A stretch of 64,000 bases of DNA from an uncultured Acidimicrobiales bacterium. Its GTDB lineage: Bacteria > Actinomycetota > Acidimicrobiia > Acidimicrobiales > SZUA-35. A program made the position numbers and the translations under genes. Below the pieces are notes generated by a model. That model made no database searches. It was not told the origin of the DNA and was given only the letters and a program-made list of their open reading frames with translations. Below, one piece after another: positions 10,005 to 18,304 of the stretch (positions within the stretch are counted from its first letter, which is position 1; each line of letters begins with the position of its first letter). The DNA lies in the NCBI GenBank assembly GCA_937922785.1, contig CALAJQ010000007.1:62001-126000 (forward strand). The letters are read 5' to 3'.

Positions 10005-11105
10005 GTGGACCTTTCCACAGCACTACTAGTCGCCTCGGCCCTTTGTGGAGTGGGTGCCGGCCTACTCGGACAAAGGGGTCGGGACTATTTGGGTTTCGGC
10101 GCGTTCGTCACAGGATTCGCTGCCCTGATGGCTTTGCTAATCATGGCGTTTGTTCTATTTAGCGCCATGGCTGGCCTGAACGAATTTGGGATATTCCATC
10201 TGATCTACTTGGTCGTCGTTGTAGGCGTGCCCGTCATGGGCTTGACGATTGCTGCCACGGCTCGGTTCTACAAGCGGGGGAGTACCGGTCTTGGTGCTCT
10301 TGTGCTCCTGTCTCTTGTACCCGCAGCCGTCGGGTTGTACGGCACCCACATAGAACCCGGCAATCTCAGGGTCGACGCTCATCGTCTTGAAGTTCCGGGT
10401 GTGAACCGAGCGATTCGCGTTGGAGTCCTCGCTGACTTACAGTCGCCGACCATCGGTGACTACGAAAACGGTGCGATCGACGAACTGTTGGCAGCCGATC
10501 CCCAGATTGTGGTTATCCCTGGTGATCTGTGGCACATGCCAGCAAGTGAGTATGCGGTTCGCGAACCGGAGCTTGTTGAGCTAGTGCGCCGTCTCACCAA
10601 TGCGGTTGAGTTCGTTGTGATGGTCGAAGGCGACAATGACAACCTCGATGGGCTCAGTCGAATAGCGGAATTCACAGGCGCGACATTGTTGCAGGACGAT
10701 TTCATTGAGTTCGAGATTGGGGCTCAGCCGGTAATCATCGCGGGAATCACGCGCAAAGGTGTCGGCCTTGAGGGCCTGTTTGGTCATTTGTCAGGCGCTG
10801 ACCCGAACGCTCTAACCATAATGTTGTCTCATTGGCCCGACGTTGTTGAGCGCCACCCCGACATCTCCGGAACGGACCTTGTGATCTCTGGCCACACCCA
10901 CGGCGGCCAGGTTTCAATTCCCGGATTTGGACCACTGGTAACCCACTCCGATGTTCCTCGTAACGTCGCCGCTGGCGGGCTACATGTGCTGGGAGAACGC
11001 AACATTTATGTAAGCACTGGAGTGGGCCTAGAGCGCGGTCAGGCACCCCAGGTAAGGCTGGGCGTAAGACCCAGCATCGGAGTCATAGATATTGTTGGGT
11101 CCTGA
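10005..11105 (+). CDS. membrane-anchored metallophosphoesterase
   Basis: 366 residues. Four hydrophobic helices fill residues 1-118, then a calcineurin-like phosphoesterase domain follows. Metal-binding blocks are visible: LADLQ near residue 143, PGDLWH near 170, LSHWPD near 276 and SGHTHGGQ near 296. The third block, normally GNH[DE], reads EGDND, so the usual catalytic His is replaced. This is the YkuE/YaeI type of protein, some members of which act on lipid or cell-wall phosphate esters; here activity may be changed or lost. GTG is preceded by CCCGGAGAC, a reasonable ribosome site. Confidence 0.75.
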   Translation: MDLSTALLVASALCGVGAGLLGQRGRDYLGFGAFVTGFAALMALLIMAFVLFSAMAGLNEFGIFHLIYLVVVVGVPVMGLTIAATARFYKRGSTGLGALVLLSLVPAAVGLYGTHIEPGNLRVDAHRLEVPGVNRAIRVGVLADLQSPTIGDYENGAIDELLAADPQIVVIPGDLWHMPASEYAVREPELVELVRRLTNAVEFVVMVEGDNDNLDGLSRIAEFTGATLLQDDFIEFEIGAQPVIIAGITRKGVGLEGLFGHLSGADPNALTIMLSHWPDVVERHPDISGTDLVISGHTHGGQVSIPGFGPLVTHSDVPRNVAAGGLHVLGERNIYVSTGVGLERGQAPQVRLGVRPSIGVIDIVGS

Positions 11106-11142
11106 GTTGTACTTTCAGTAGAAGACGTGGCATTTTGTGGGG

Positions 11143-12252
11143 ATGAACTTCGCATTCACCGAGGAACAAGACCAACTACGCCAATTCGTGCGTTCCTTCA
11201 TGGAAGACAAGGCCTCCGAAGCTGCTGTCCGTGAGCAAATGGAAACCGATCAGGGCTACGACCAGGCGGTTTGGTCCCAGATGGCCGAGCAAATGGGCCT
11301 ACAGGGAATGATTATTCCTGAAGAGTTCGGCGGCCAGGGCTTCACCTTCGTCGAACTCGGAGTAGTGCTTGAAGAGATGGGCCGCTCGCTAATCTGCGCA
11401 CCGTTCCTTTCTGGCCAGCTAGCTGCTTTGGCAATCATGAATTCTGGCGACGAAGACGCCAAGAAAGATCTCCTGCCGGGCATCGCTGCTGGCGAAACCA
11501 TCGCAACCCTTGCCTTCACTGAAGAGAACGGCAAATGGGACGAAAGCGGTGTCACTGCAACGGCCACGAACGGCGACGGTTGGGTAGTCAATGGAACCAA
11601 GAGCTTCGTACTCGACGGCCACACTGCAAGCCTTCTAGTTGTCGCAGCACGCACCGATGCTGGTGTCAGCCTCTTCGCAGTTGAATCTGGCGCCGCCGGA
11701 GTCACCAGCGAAGCACTATCCACAATGGATCAGACTCGCAAGCAGGCCAAGGTTTCTTTGGCTAACGCTCCTGCTCGTCTAATCGGTACCGACGGTGCTG
11801 GCTGGTCAACCATGGAGTCAGTATTGGATCTGGCTGCGATCGCTCTTGCTGCTGAGCAAGTTGGCGGTGCGCAGTTCGTTCTTGATATGGCAGTGCAATA
11901 TGCAAAGGATCGTGTTCAGTTCGGTAGACCAATCGGGTCGTTCCAAGCAATCAAGCACAAGTGTGCCGACATGCTGCTCGAGGTAGAAAGCGCTAAGAGC
12001 GCCGCCTACTACGGTCTTTGGTGCGCCGCTGAGAACAACGACGAACTGCCCTCTGTAGCTTCGCTAGCAAAGGCTTACTGCTCTGACGCGTACTTCCACG
12101 CTGCTGCTGAGAACATTCAGATTCACGGCGGAATCGGATTCACTTGGGAGCACCCCGCACACCTGTACTTCAAGCGAGCAAAGAGCTCAGAGCTGATGTT
12201 CGGTGACCCTTCTTACCACCGGGAGATGCTTGCCCAGCGCATTGGCCTCTAG
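11143..12252 (+). CDS. acyl-CoA dehydrogenase
   Basis: About 369 residues with the standard three-part fold: helical N-domain (FTEEQDQLRQFVRSF, IIPEEFGGQG), beta-domain from about 125 to 215 (ATLAFTEENG, VNGTKSFVLDG), and C-terminal helical domain (DRVQFGRPIGSFQAIKH and IQIHGGIGFTWEHPAHLYFKRA). It introduces the alpha-beta double bond in an acyl-CoA using FAD. The HGGIGFTWEHP block is characteristic of actinobacterial members, some of which act on steroid or long-chain substrates. ATG at 11143 is chosen over GTG at 11137. No partner electron transfer flavoprotein is in the window. Confidence 0.88.
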   Translation: MNFAFTEEQDQLRQFVRSFMEDKASEAAVREQMETDQGYDQAVWSQMAEQMGLQGMIIPEEFGGQGFTFVELGVVLEEMGRSLICAPFLSGQLAALAIMNSGDEDAKKDLLPGIAAGETIATLAFTEENGKWDESGVTATATNGDGWVVNGTKSFVLDGHTASLLVVAARTDAGVSLFAVESGAAGVTSEALSTMDQTRKQAKVSLANAPARLIGTDGAGWSTMESVLDLAAIALAAEQVGGAQFVLDMAVQYAKDRVQFGRPIGSFQAIKHKCADMLLEVESAKSAAYYGLWCAAENNDELPSVASLAKAYCSDAYFHAAAENIQIHGGIGFTWEHPAHLYFKRAKSSELMFGDPSYHREMLAQRIGL

Positions 12253-12255
12253 TCT
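12250..12255 (+). promoter_or_regulatory. -10 box of the 12262 gene (leaderless type)
   Basis: TAGTCT ends six bases before GTG at 12262; its TAG is the stop codon of the acyl-CoA dehydrogenase gene. Confidence 0.35.
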
Positions 12256-12261
12256 GGTCTT

Positions 12262-12741
12262 GTGCTTATAGCCCTCCTAATTGGCTCAGGACTCCTGGTT
12301 CTGATCATCGGTCTAGTAGGGGTTGGTCACGGAGTCGGAAAGACTCGTGAATCGCCTCCCACAATCGTTATCGATATGCATGAAGGCATCGAGTTCTGCG
12401 CGCAAGCCCTGCCCGATGACGTAACTGCGGTAATCAGCTATGACCAGTTGCGGCACGCGCTGCGATTGCACCTCGAGTGGGTGCAAGCCCACCACTACGC
12501 CCCCGATAGCACCGATGAAACGCCAATTGTGTTTGAGGAATATGATGCCTTGGGCTACTTCATGGAGCGTGCCGATATCACGCGCCTGGACATCAGCGCA
12601 GATCATGCAGCTCGAATAATCGAAGCTCACTCGTCTTATCTTCAAGTCATGGGAGCAATCCACTTGGAAGATCCAGTCAAGGCCCAGGCCGATCTCAACG
12701 AGATGCCGCTTCTTGGAACTGGCGAAGACCAAACCAATTAA
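12262..12741 (+). CDS. conserved membrane-anchored protein of unknown function
   Basis: 159 residues. One N-terminal transmembrane helix (about residues 2-24) leads into a soluble, acidic, mostly helical domain containing VISYDQLRHALRLHLEWVQ and later HAARIIEAHSSYLQVMGAI. I believe related proteins occur widely in actinobacteria as uncharacterised proteins, but cannot name a family. The 301-residue frame on the opposite strand was rejected because the plus-strand protein has a proper membrane anchor and amphipathic helices. It is the first of three closely packed plus-strand genes. Confidence 0.65.
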   Translation: MLIALLIGSGLLVLIIGLVGVGHGVGKTRESPPTIVIDMHEGIEFCAQALPDDVTAVISYDQLRHALRLHLEWVQAHHYAPDSTDETPIVFEEYDALGYFMERADITRLDISADHAARIIEAHSSYLQVMGAIHLEDPVKAQADLNEMPLLGTGEDQTN

Positions 12742-12759
12742 ACCAAACCAATTAAGCAG

Positions 12760-12765
12760 TAAGCT
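12760..12765 (+). promoter_or_regulatory. -10 box of the 12772 gene (leaderless type)
   Basis: TAAGCT ends six bases before GTG at 12772 in the 30-base gap after the previous gene. Confidence 0.45.
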
Positions 12766-12771
12766 CACTAC

Positions 12772-12969
12772 GTGGATCGTCCTAAACAATTTGCTCACTT
12801 TCGCTATGTTGGCGACAAACGAACTCAAGTCGTTTATGACATCGACGGTTTGGACGACAGCGCAGCAGAGGTCATCGCCGAGCTGATGTCTGCTGAGACC
12901 TATTTGTGCTTCGCCCCAGACACCGAGGCTGAGGCCCGAAACCGGGGCTATGAGCTCTACAAGGGCTGA
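12772..12969 (+). CDS. small conserved protein of unknown function
   Basis: 65 residues, no signal or membrane segment. It contains FRYVGDKRTQVVYDID near the N terminus and a C-terminal PDTEAEARNRGYELYK. The compact size, single Cys and the strongly conserved look of these two blocks suggest a small folded domain; I think similar short proteins are common in Acidimicrobiia, but give no function. The GTG start is supported by TAAGCT six bases upstream. The last 20 bases overlap the alpha/beta hydrolase gene. Confidence 0.6.
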   Translation: MDRPKQFAHFRYVGDKRTQVVYDIDGLDDSAAEVIAELMSAETYLCFAPDTEAEARNRGYELYKG

Positions 12970-13744
12970 CGCTCCCGAATCCTCCAAAGTAACCGTCGCA
13001 TCTAGCGACGGTGTTGAACTAAGCGCCCATCTTGCTGAGCCAACCAGGCCGCGGGCCAGCAGCCCAGTCGTTCTATTCGCCCACGGATTTCCTTCCGGTG
13101 ACATCTGGGCCGAGCACATAGGCGCAGACCTTCCAGAGCTAGCCGACCGCGCTGCCGCTCGGCTTGGTTGCAGGTCGCTTGCAATCCGGTTCCGTGGATG
13201 CGGCGAGAGCACTGGCAATTTCAGCTTGGGCGGGTGGCAAGACGATGTGGAGGCCAGCCTCGACTATTGCCGAACTCTCACTGAAGGACTTGGTTCGGTA
13301 TGGATAGTTGGGTTCGGGACCGGTGCCGCAGTTTCACTTTGTGCCGCCGCACAAGATCCTTATGTTGCTGGTTTGGCGGCAGTTGCTGCACCTGCTGATT
13401 TTGACGACTGGGCGTCTCGTCCGGATGAGTTAATGGAACATGCACGGCACGTTGGGGCCATCACGGACCCGACCTTTCCGCCCGATCCGAAACGATGGAA
13501 GGCCGAGTTATCTAAGATCCGGGCCACCGACGCCGCTGAGGTGTTCGCTCCCAGGCCGTTGCTGGTATTGCACGGCTCCGAGGACGTACTAGTTCCTCAG
13601 TTCGACGGGCGAGCACTTGCCGACGCACACGGCAGTGCCCATCTGCGGGTTATATCTCACGGCGGGCATCAGCTACGGCACGACCCGAGAGCGGTCAGCG
13701 TCCTGATGGGGTGGCTTGACCGTCAACTCAACAGTGAGCTCTAG
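12950..13744 (+). CDS. alpha/beta hydrolase fold protein lacking the serine nucleophile
   Basis: 264 residues with a complete alpha/beta hydrolase layout: FAHGFPSG oxyanion region, IRFRGCGES, nucleophile elbow, then VLHGSEDVLVP with the acid residue and SHGGHQL with the histidine. The elbow that should read GxSxG reads GFGTG at residues 121-125, so Gly 123 replaces the catalytic Ser. The Asp and His are kept. The protein may therefore be a non-hydrolytic relative, a binding protein or a lyase-like variant; enzymes of this fold without Ser are known. It overlaps the small upstream gene by 20 bases. Confidence 0.75.
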   Translation: MSSTRADAPESSKVTVASSDGVELSAHLAEPTRPRASSPVVLFAHGFPSGDIWAEHIGADLPELADRAAARLGCRSLAIRFRGCGESTGNFSLGGWQDDVEASLDYCRTLTEGLGSVWIVGFGTGAAVSLCAAAQDPYVAGLAAVAAPADFDDWASRPDELMEHARHVGAITDPTFPPDPKRWKAELSKIRATDAAEVFAPRPLLVLHGSEDVLVPQFDGRALADAHGSAHLRVISHGGHQLRHDPRAVSVLMGWLDRQLNSEL

Positions 13745-13769
13745 ACGGCTCAGTTTTGTTGGGCCAGTG

Positions 13770-14060
13770 TTAGTCAGCCGGTGAAGACAGAACGGCGACG
13801 ATCTTGCCCGTCTGAGCAGTCCCCAACGCCACAGCTCCGAACACCGAGACCAATGCCCCAACTAGGGTCATGTTGACAGAACCCGCGATGTCAGAGCCTC
13901 TGACCGCAAGGCCTAGACCTAACAGAGTGACCGCCGCTCCGATGATCATGGTTACTGCGCTTGGTTCGCTCGAATACCTAATGGAGTTCTTCACACTCCG
14001 CAACCTACCCAGTGTCAATCCTGTTTTGACTTTCCGGCCGCTCGCTGTGCTGCCTTCCAT
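13770..14060 (-). CDS. small two-helix membrane protein, unknown
   Basis: Up to 96 residues with two hydrophobic helices (MIIGAAVTLLGLGLAV and TLVGALVSVFGAVALG) joined by a short polar loop, and charged ends. I do not recognise a family. From the ATG at 14060 it overlaps the preceding HhH-GPD gene by 46 bases; a TTG at 14018 overlaps that gene's TGA by two bases and would give 82 residues, a typical coupled arrangement and probably the real start. Its stop faces the hydrolase stop 25 bases away. Confidence 0.45.
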   Translation of the reverse strand: MEGSTASGRKVKTGLTLGRLRSVKNSIRYSSEPSAVTMIIGAAVTLLGLGLAVRGSDIAGSVNMTLVGALVSVFGAVALGTAQTGKIVAVLSSPAD

Positions 14061-14584
14061 TCTTTGACCCGTTTTAAGTCCGTTTTTGAGCCGATGTCGG
14101 CCACAGAACGTGGTTGGCTGTCCCCGAAGGGATCACAGATGCTTTTCCAGCCTTTGGGTTTGATACCGAATCGTTTGCCAAGAATTGCCACCAATATCTT
14201 GGCCTTCTCTTCCCCGTAGCCAGGCAGTTCCAGCAGGCGTTTCATTACTGCGGCCGCAGGGGCGCCATCGTTCCAGATGGCAGACACATCGCCGTCGTGG
14301 TTGGTTGCAATTGCGCCGCACAGTTCGTGGAGCCGGCGGGCCATGACTGCCGGATAACGATGTACCGCAGGCTTGGTGCAGGCGACCTCAACAAGAGCCT
14401 CGGGATCCATCGCTGCAATCTGAGCCGGATCGAGATGGCCCAGTCGGTCGTGAAGCCGGCCTGGCCCGGCAAAGGCCCATGTGATTGGTATCTGCTGATC
14501 CAACAACATTGCAATAACGAGCGCATTGAAATCGATGTTGTACAGCTCGCCCGAGCTGTCCTCGTCGGTAAAGCTAATCGGCAC
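14015..14584 (-). CDS. HhH-GPD-type base excision DNA repair protein
   Basis: 189 residues. The core has MLLDQQIPITWAFAGP near the N terminus and the helix-hairpin-helix LLELPGYGEEKAKILVAIL near residues 116-134, which binds the DNA backbone in endonuclease III and AlkA-type glycosylases. There are no C-terminal cysteines for an iron-sulfur cluster, and a catalytic Asp/Lys cannot be assigned with confidence, as in the actinobacterial HhH-GPD subgroup of uncharacterised glycosylases. It follows aceE after 9 bases on the same strand. GTG start; the upstream hexamer TAATTC at the right distance misses the last T of the -10 consensus. Confidence 0.8.
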   Translation of the reverse strand: MPISFTDEDSSGELYNIDFNALVIAMLLDQQIPITWAFAGPGRLHDRLGHLDPAQIAAMDPEALVEVACTKPAVHRYPAVMARRLHELCGAIATNHDGDVSAIWNDGAPAAAVMKRLLELPGYGEEKAKILVAILGKRFGIKPKGWKSICDPFGDSQPRSVADIGSKTDLKRVKEWKAAQRAAGKSKQD

Positions 14585-14593
14585 CGGCAGGAA

Positions 14594-17284
14594 TTAGCGC
14601 GTCCAGGGAGCTTCGTCCTCGGTTGCAACTTGGTAGTGGTTGATGGCGTCGGCCACCACTGATCGGTCTATCTGATCAGTGTTTGCGAGTTCGGTTAGGA
14701 CGGTCACAACGATATTCCCCGTGTTGATCTCGAAGAAGCGTCGCAGCGCCTCACGATCGTCTGAACGTCCGTAGCCGTCGGTGCCGAGCACGTTGAACCG
14801 GCGAGGGATGAAGCGAGCGATCATCTCCGGCACGGCTCTGATGTAGTCGCTCACAGCAACCACTGGGCCCGGACCGTCCTTCAGTAGTTCAGTTACTTCG
14901 GCGTGCCGTAGCTCTTGGAGAGGATGGAGTCTGTTCCAACGCTCAGTCTCCAAAGCTTGCTCTCGAAGTCGCTTGTAGTTAGTTGCGCTCCACAGCTCAG
15001 TGCCAATTCCCCAGATCGAAGCAAGATCGGCTTGGGCCTCGCGTGCGGCGCCCTGGCTTGGCCCTGAGAACAAGATGGTTGCCTTTGTCTCGTGGCCCTC
15101 GACTCCGTCACTGAATTTGTACAACCCGGCCAGAATGCCTTCTTCGGCACCTTCTGGCATCGCGGGTTGAGCGTAGTTCTCGTTGTAGATCGTGATGTAG
15201 TAGAAGATGTCCTCGTTGTCGCGGTACATCCGCTTGATGCCATCTCGAACAATCACGCCAAGCTCATAAGCAAAGGCAGGGTCATAGACCTGGCAGGCCG
15301 GAATCGTGGCTGCTAGATGAGGACTGTGTCCGTCTTGATGCTGAAGGCCCTCGCCCATAAGCGTGGTTCGCCCTGCAGTTGCGCCCATAAGGAATCCACG
15401 AGCCCGGCTGTCTGCAGCTGACCAAATCAGATCACCAACGCGCTGGAATCCGAACATTGAGTAGAAGGTGTAGAACGGAACCATCGGAGTGCCCTGATGC
15501 GCGTAGCTGGTGGCGGCTGCAATCCAGCTGGCCATAGATCCGGCCTCGGTGATGCCTTCTTCAAGGATTTGACCGTCCTTGTCTTCGACATAGGACAGAA
15601 GCAAGTCATGATCGACAGGTTCATAAAGCTGGCCGAATGGGGCATAGATCTCAAATTCGCGGAACATGCCGTCCATGCCAAACGTACGAGCCTCGTCTGG
15701 GACGATGGGTACGACCCGGCGACCAAAGTCAGGCTCTCGCATGAGGTCTCTCATCAGCCCTGTGAAGGCCATGGTGGTGGAGACTTCACGCCCGTCTGAG
15801 CCAGCTGCGGTTGCGGCGTAAGGGGCGTCGGAGGCTTCGGGGAGTTCACGACGGATGTTGATGATCCGGCTTGGGACGGCGCCATCGAGGCTGCGACGAC
15901 GTTCCATCATGTATTTGAACTCGGGGCTGTCAGGTTCGGGCCTGAAGTATGGGGGTAAGCCATCCTCAAGCAGCTCGGCTGGGATTTCGTCGTGCAGGTG
16001 TAGCCGGTCTCGTAGCTCGACTAACTGCTTCTTGGTCATCTTCTTCATTTGGTGGGTCGAATTTCGACCCTCAAACCCAGGGCCTAGAGTCCAGCCCTTC
16101 ACAGTCTTGGCAAGGATCACCGTTGGGGCGCCCCGGTGTTCGGTAGCGCTCTTATAGGCGGTGAAGACCTTTGAGTAGTCGTGTCCGCCTCGGTTCAAGT
16201 TGCGCAGATCGTCGTCGCTGAGATGTTCGACGAGCTTGCGCAAACGAGGATCAGGTCCGAAGAACTTCTCACGAATGTAGGCGCCGTTTTCGACCGCGTA
16301 CCTTTGGAACTCGCCGTCGACGGTTGTGTTGAGCTTGTTTAACAAAACGCCGTCTACGTCTCTAGCCAAAAGCTCATCCCAACGGCCGCCGTTAATAACT
16401 TTGATTACGTTCCAGTTGGATCCGCGGAAGCCAGCTTCAAGTTCCTGGATGATCTTTCCGTTACCACGAACTGGACCGTCAAGTCGCTGAAGGTTGCAGT
16501 TGATAACCCATGTCAGGTTGTCTAGTCCGTGCCGATCGGCAAGCGAGATCGACCCCAACGTCTCAGGCTCGTCCGATTCGCCGTCGCCAAGGAACGCCCA
16601 AACCCGTGTGCCTGAGGTGTCTTCGATGCCTCGGTCGTGAAGGTACTTGAGGAAGCGAGCGTGATAGATCGAGTTAATAGGCCCTAGCCCCATTGAGACT
16701 GTGGGGTACTCCCAGAAGTCGGGCATCAGGCGAGGGTGGGGATAGCTACTTAGACCCGGGGTGTCCACTTCGAATCGGAAGTTGTCGAGGTCGTTTTCGT
16801 CCATGCGGCCTTCCAAGAACGCTCTGGCATAGATGCCGGGAGCCGCGTGGCCCTGGAAGTAGATGGCATCGCCGGCACGACCAGAATCCTTGCCGCGGAA
16901 GAAGTGGTTAAAGCCAACTTCATAAAGCGCTGCCGAGGAAGCAAACGTGGATAGGTGACCGCCAATGCCGTCGGACTTTTTGTTGGCACGGACCACCATG
17001 ACCGCTGCGTTCCATCGAATGTAGGCCCGGATGCGACGCTCGACGTGTTCGTTGCCGGGAAAGAAGGGCTGTTGCTCGGTGGGGATGGTATTGACGTAGT
17101 CGGTGCTGGTTGGCGTTGAGTTTCCCAAAGACAACTCTCGACCACGAACATTGAGCCTGTTCAGTAGGTAGCGAGCACGAGTCTTGCCCGCTTGTTCACT
17201 TACGGTCTCTAGTGATTCCAGCCACTCGGCTGTTTCTTCGCTGTCGATGTCGGGAAGCTGGCCGAGAAATCCATCTGTACTCAT
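14594..17284 (-). CDS. aceE: pyruvate dehydrogenase E1 component, homodimeric type
   Basis: 896 residues from the chosen ATG, the usual AceE size. It decarboxylates pyruvate with thiamine diphosphate and acetylates the lipoyl group of E2. Visible are the substrate channel histidine region GHLSTFASSA, the thiamine motif beginning GDGESDEPE near residue 232 and ending NCNLQRLDGPV, and the transketolase-like C-terminal parts with MVPFYTFYSMFGFQR and HQDGHSPH. ATG at 17284 is preceded by GGAGGG; an upstream in-frame start at 17314 would add ten residues without a site. Partner genes lpd and an E2 gene lie 3-6 kb away on the other strand. Divergent from rnhA. Confidence 0.93.
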   Translation of the reverse strand: MSTDGFLGQLPDIDSEETAEWLESLETVSEQAGKTRARYLLNRLNVRGRELSLGNSTPTSTDYVNTIPTEQQPFFPGNEHVERRIRAYIRWNAAVMVVRANKKSDGIGGHLSTFASSAALYEVGFNHFFRGKDSGRAGDAIYFQGHAAPGIYARAFLEGRMDENDLDNFRFEVDTPGLSSYPHPRLMPDFWEYPTVSMGLGPINSIYHARFLKYLHDRGIEDTSGTRVWAFLGDGESDEPETLGSISLADRHGLDNLTWVINCNLQRLDGPVRGNGKIIQELEAGFRGSNWNVIKVINGGRWDELLARDVDGVLLNKLNTTVDGEFQRYAVENGAYIREKFFGPDPRLRKLVEHLSDDDLRNLNRGGHDYSKVFTAYKSATEHRGAPTVILAKTVKGWTLGPGFEGRNSTHQMKKMTKKQLVELRDRLHLHDEIPAELLEDGLPPYFRPEPDSPEFKYMMERRRSLDGAVPSRIINIRRELPEASDAPYAATAAGSDGREVSTTMAFTGLMRDLMREPDFGRRVVPIVPDEARTFGMDGMFREFEIYAPFGQLYEPVDHDLLLSYVEDKDGQILEEGITEAGSMASWIAAATSYAHQGTPMVPFYTFYSMFGFQRVGDLIWSAADSRARGFLMGATAGRTTLMGEGLQHQDGHSPHLAATIPACQVYDPAFAYELGVIVRDGIKRMYRDNEDIFYYITIYNENYAQPAMPEGAEEGILAGLYKFSDGVEGHETKATILFSGPSQGAAREAQADLASIWGIGTELWSATNYKRLREQALETERWNRLHPLQELRHAEVTELLKDGPGPVVAVSDYIRAVPEMIARFIPRRFNVLGTDGYGRSDDREALRRFFEINTGNIVVTVLTELANTDQIDRSVVADAINHYQVATEDEAPWTR

Positions 17285-17329
17285 ATCCCTCCATTCTGCC
17301 CACAAGAACCGCACACTGCGATGGATCGA

Positions 17330-17396
17330 ACAAGAATGTGGGAACTAGCCGGGCTAAGTAGGCTCGCTGGGTGAATTCGGACAAGAATGTGGGAAC
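17330..17396 (+). repeat. 16-base direct repeat flanking the rnhA start
   Basis: ACAAGAATGTGGGAAC occurs at 17330-17345 and again at 17381-17396, 51 bases apart. The first copy is in the aceE-rnhA divergent gap, the second is inside the first codons of rnhA; the rnhA -10 hexamer lies between. They could be paired regulator sites or a short duplication. Confidence 0.6.
17359..17364 (+). promoter_or_regulatory. -10 box of rnhA (leaderless type)
   Basis: TAGGCT ends six bases before GTG at 17371. Confidence 0.45.
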
Positions 17397-18279
17397 CACC
17401 TCGGTATACACCGATGGCGCGTGCTCTGGGAACCCTGGCCCTGGGGGTTGGGCGTGGGCGGTGGACGGCGGACCGTCAGGATCCGGCGGTGACCCAGACA
17501 CTACGAACCAGCGAATGGAACTGAGAGCTGCGTTGGAAGCGGTACTAAACGTCCAGAGACCTCTGATCGTGGTTTCCGACTCGACCTATGTCGTTAACTG
17601 CTTTAAAGACAAGTGGTACGAGGGGTGGATCAAGCGAGGCTGGAAGAACTCCAGCAAGAAGCCAGTCGCAAACCGAGATTTGTGGGAGCCGCTAATCGAG
17701 GAGCACCTAAAGGGTGGAGTCGAGTGGCAATGGGTTAAGGGTCATTCTGGTGATCGGATGAACGACGTAGTCGATCAGATGGCGGTGGAGGAAACCACCA
17801 AACTGAAAGAACTTGTGGCGAACCCACCGCCTCCGGACCTAGATGCTCCCTGGCCGACGGCAACCGCAATCGTTGTGGGAGGCACGAAAGATCTGGACGC
17901 TGACCAGACCGAGTCTCTTCAGCAAGCGATAGAGCGGCTTGACCCTGCCACAGACATCGTAGTTTCTGGTCTTCGTAGAGGAACAGAGCTGTTAGCAGCT
18001 GAACTGTGCCTCGACAGACGAATTCAGCTGGGCGTAGTCATACCTTTCGCCGACCCTGCGGCTCGGTGGCCAGACACTGACAGAGAACGATTCGACTTGG
18101 CGTTTGCCCGCTCAACATGGCAGCTAGACCTCAAGGCGAATCCAGGTCAACCCGGAACGGCGATAAAGACCCGCGATTCATGGCTTGCAACTGCCGCTAT
18201 CGGCGCAATCGTGGTGGGCGATGATCAGCTAGCCGAAAGGTTCGACGACGCTGGGCTTTCGGTTATTCGAATCGACTAG
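17371..18279 (+). CDS. rnhA: ribonuclease HI with C-terminal SLOG-like domain
   Basis: 302 residues, about twice the usual RNase HI length. Residues 1-145 are a full RNase HI: YTDGACSGNPGPGG with the first Asp, MELRAA with the Glu, VSDSTYV with the second Asp, the basic handle with WKNSSKK, and VKGHSGD with the histidine, then the last Asp in DVVDQMA. It cuts RNA in RNA-DNA hybrids. After a proline-rich linker, residues 165-302 form a Rossmann-like unit (AIVVGGTKDL, TDIVVSGLRRGTELLAAEL, VVIPF, AIVVGDDQL) resembling SLOG/YspA nucleotide-binding domains. GTG at 17371 is favoured by its -10 box; GTG at 17389 is possible. Confidence 0.88.
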   Translation: MNSDKNVGTTSVYTDGACSGNPGPGGWAWAVDGGPSGSGGDPDTTNQRMELRAALEAVLNVQRPLIVVSDSTYVVNCFKDKWYEGWIKRGWKNSSKKPVANRDLWEPLIEEHLKGGVEWQWVKGHSGDRMNDVVDQMAVEETTKLKELVANPPPPDLDAPWPTATAIVVGGTKDLDADQTESLQQAIERLDPATDIVVSGLRRGTELLAAELCLDRRIQLGVVIPFADPAARWPDTDRERFDLAFARSTWQLDLKANPGQPGTAIKTRDSWLATAAIGAIVVGDDQLAERFDDAGLSVIRID

Positions 18280-18304
18280 GCCCGACCGATTAAGCCCGCC
18301 GATA

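Noticed and set aside
12313-13218. A 301-residue open frame on the minus strand
   Set aside because: It is antisense to three plus-strand genes that have a membrane anchor, conserved short blocks and a full alpha/beta hydrolase fold; its own translation shows no domain or consistent composition.
14114-14662. A 182-residue plus-strand frame
   Set aside because: It runs opposite the HhH-GPD gene and the end of aceE; both real genes have family motifs and this frame has none.
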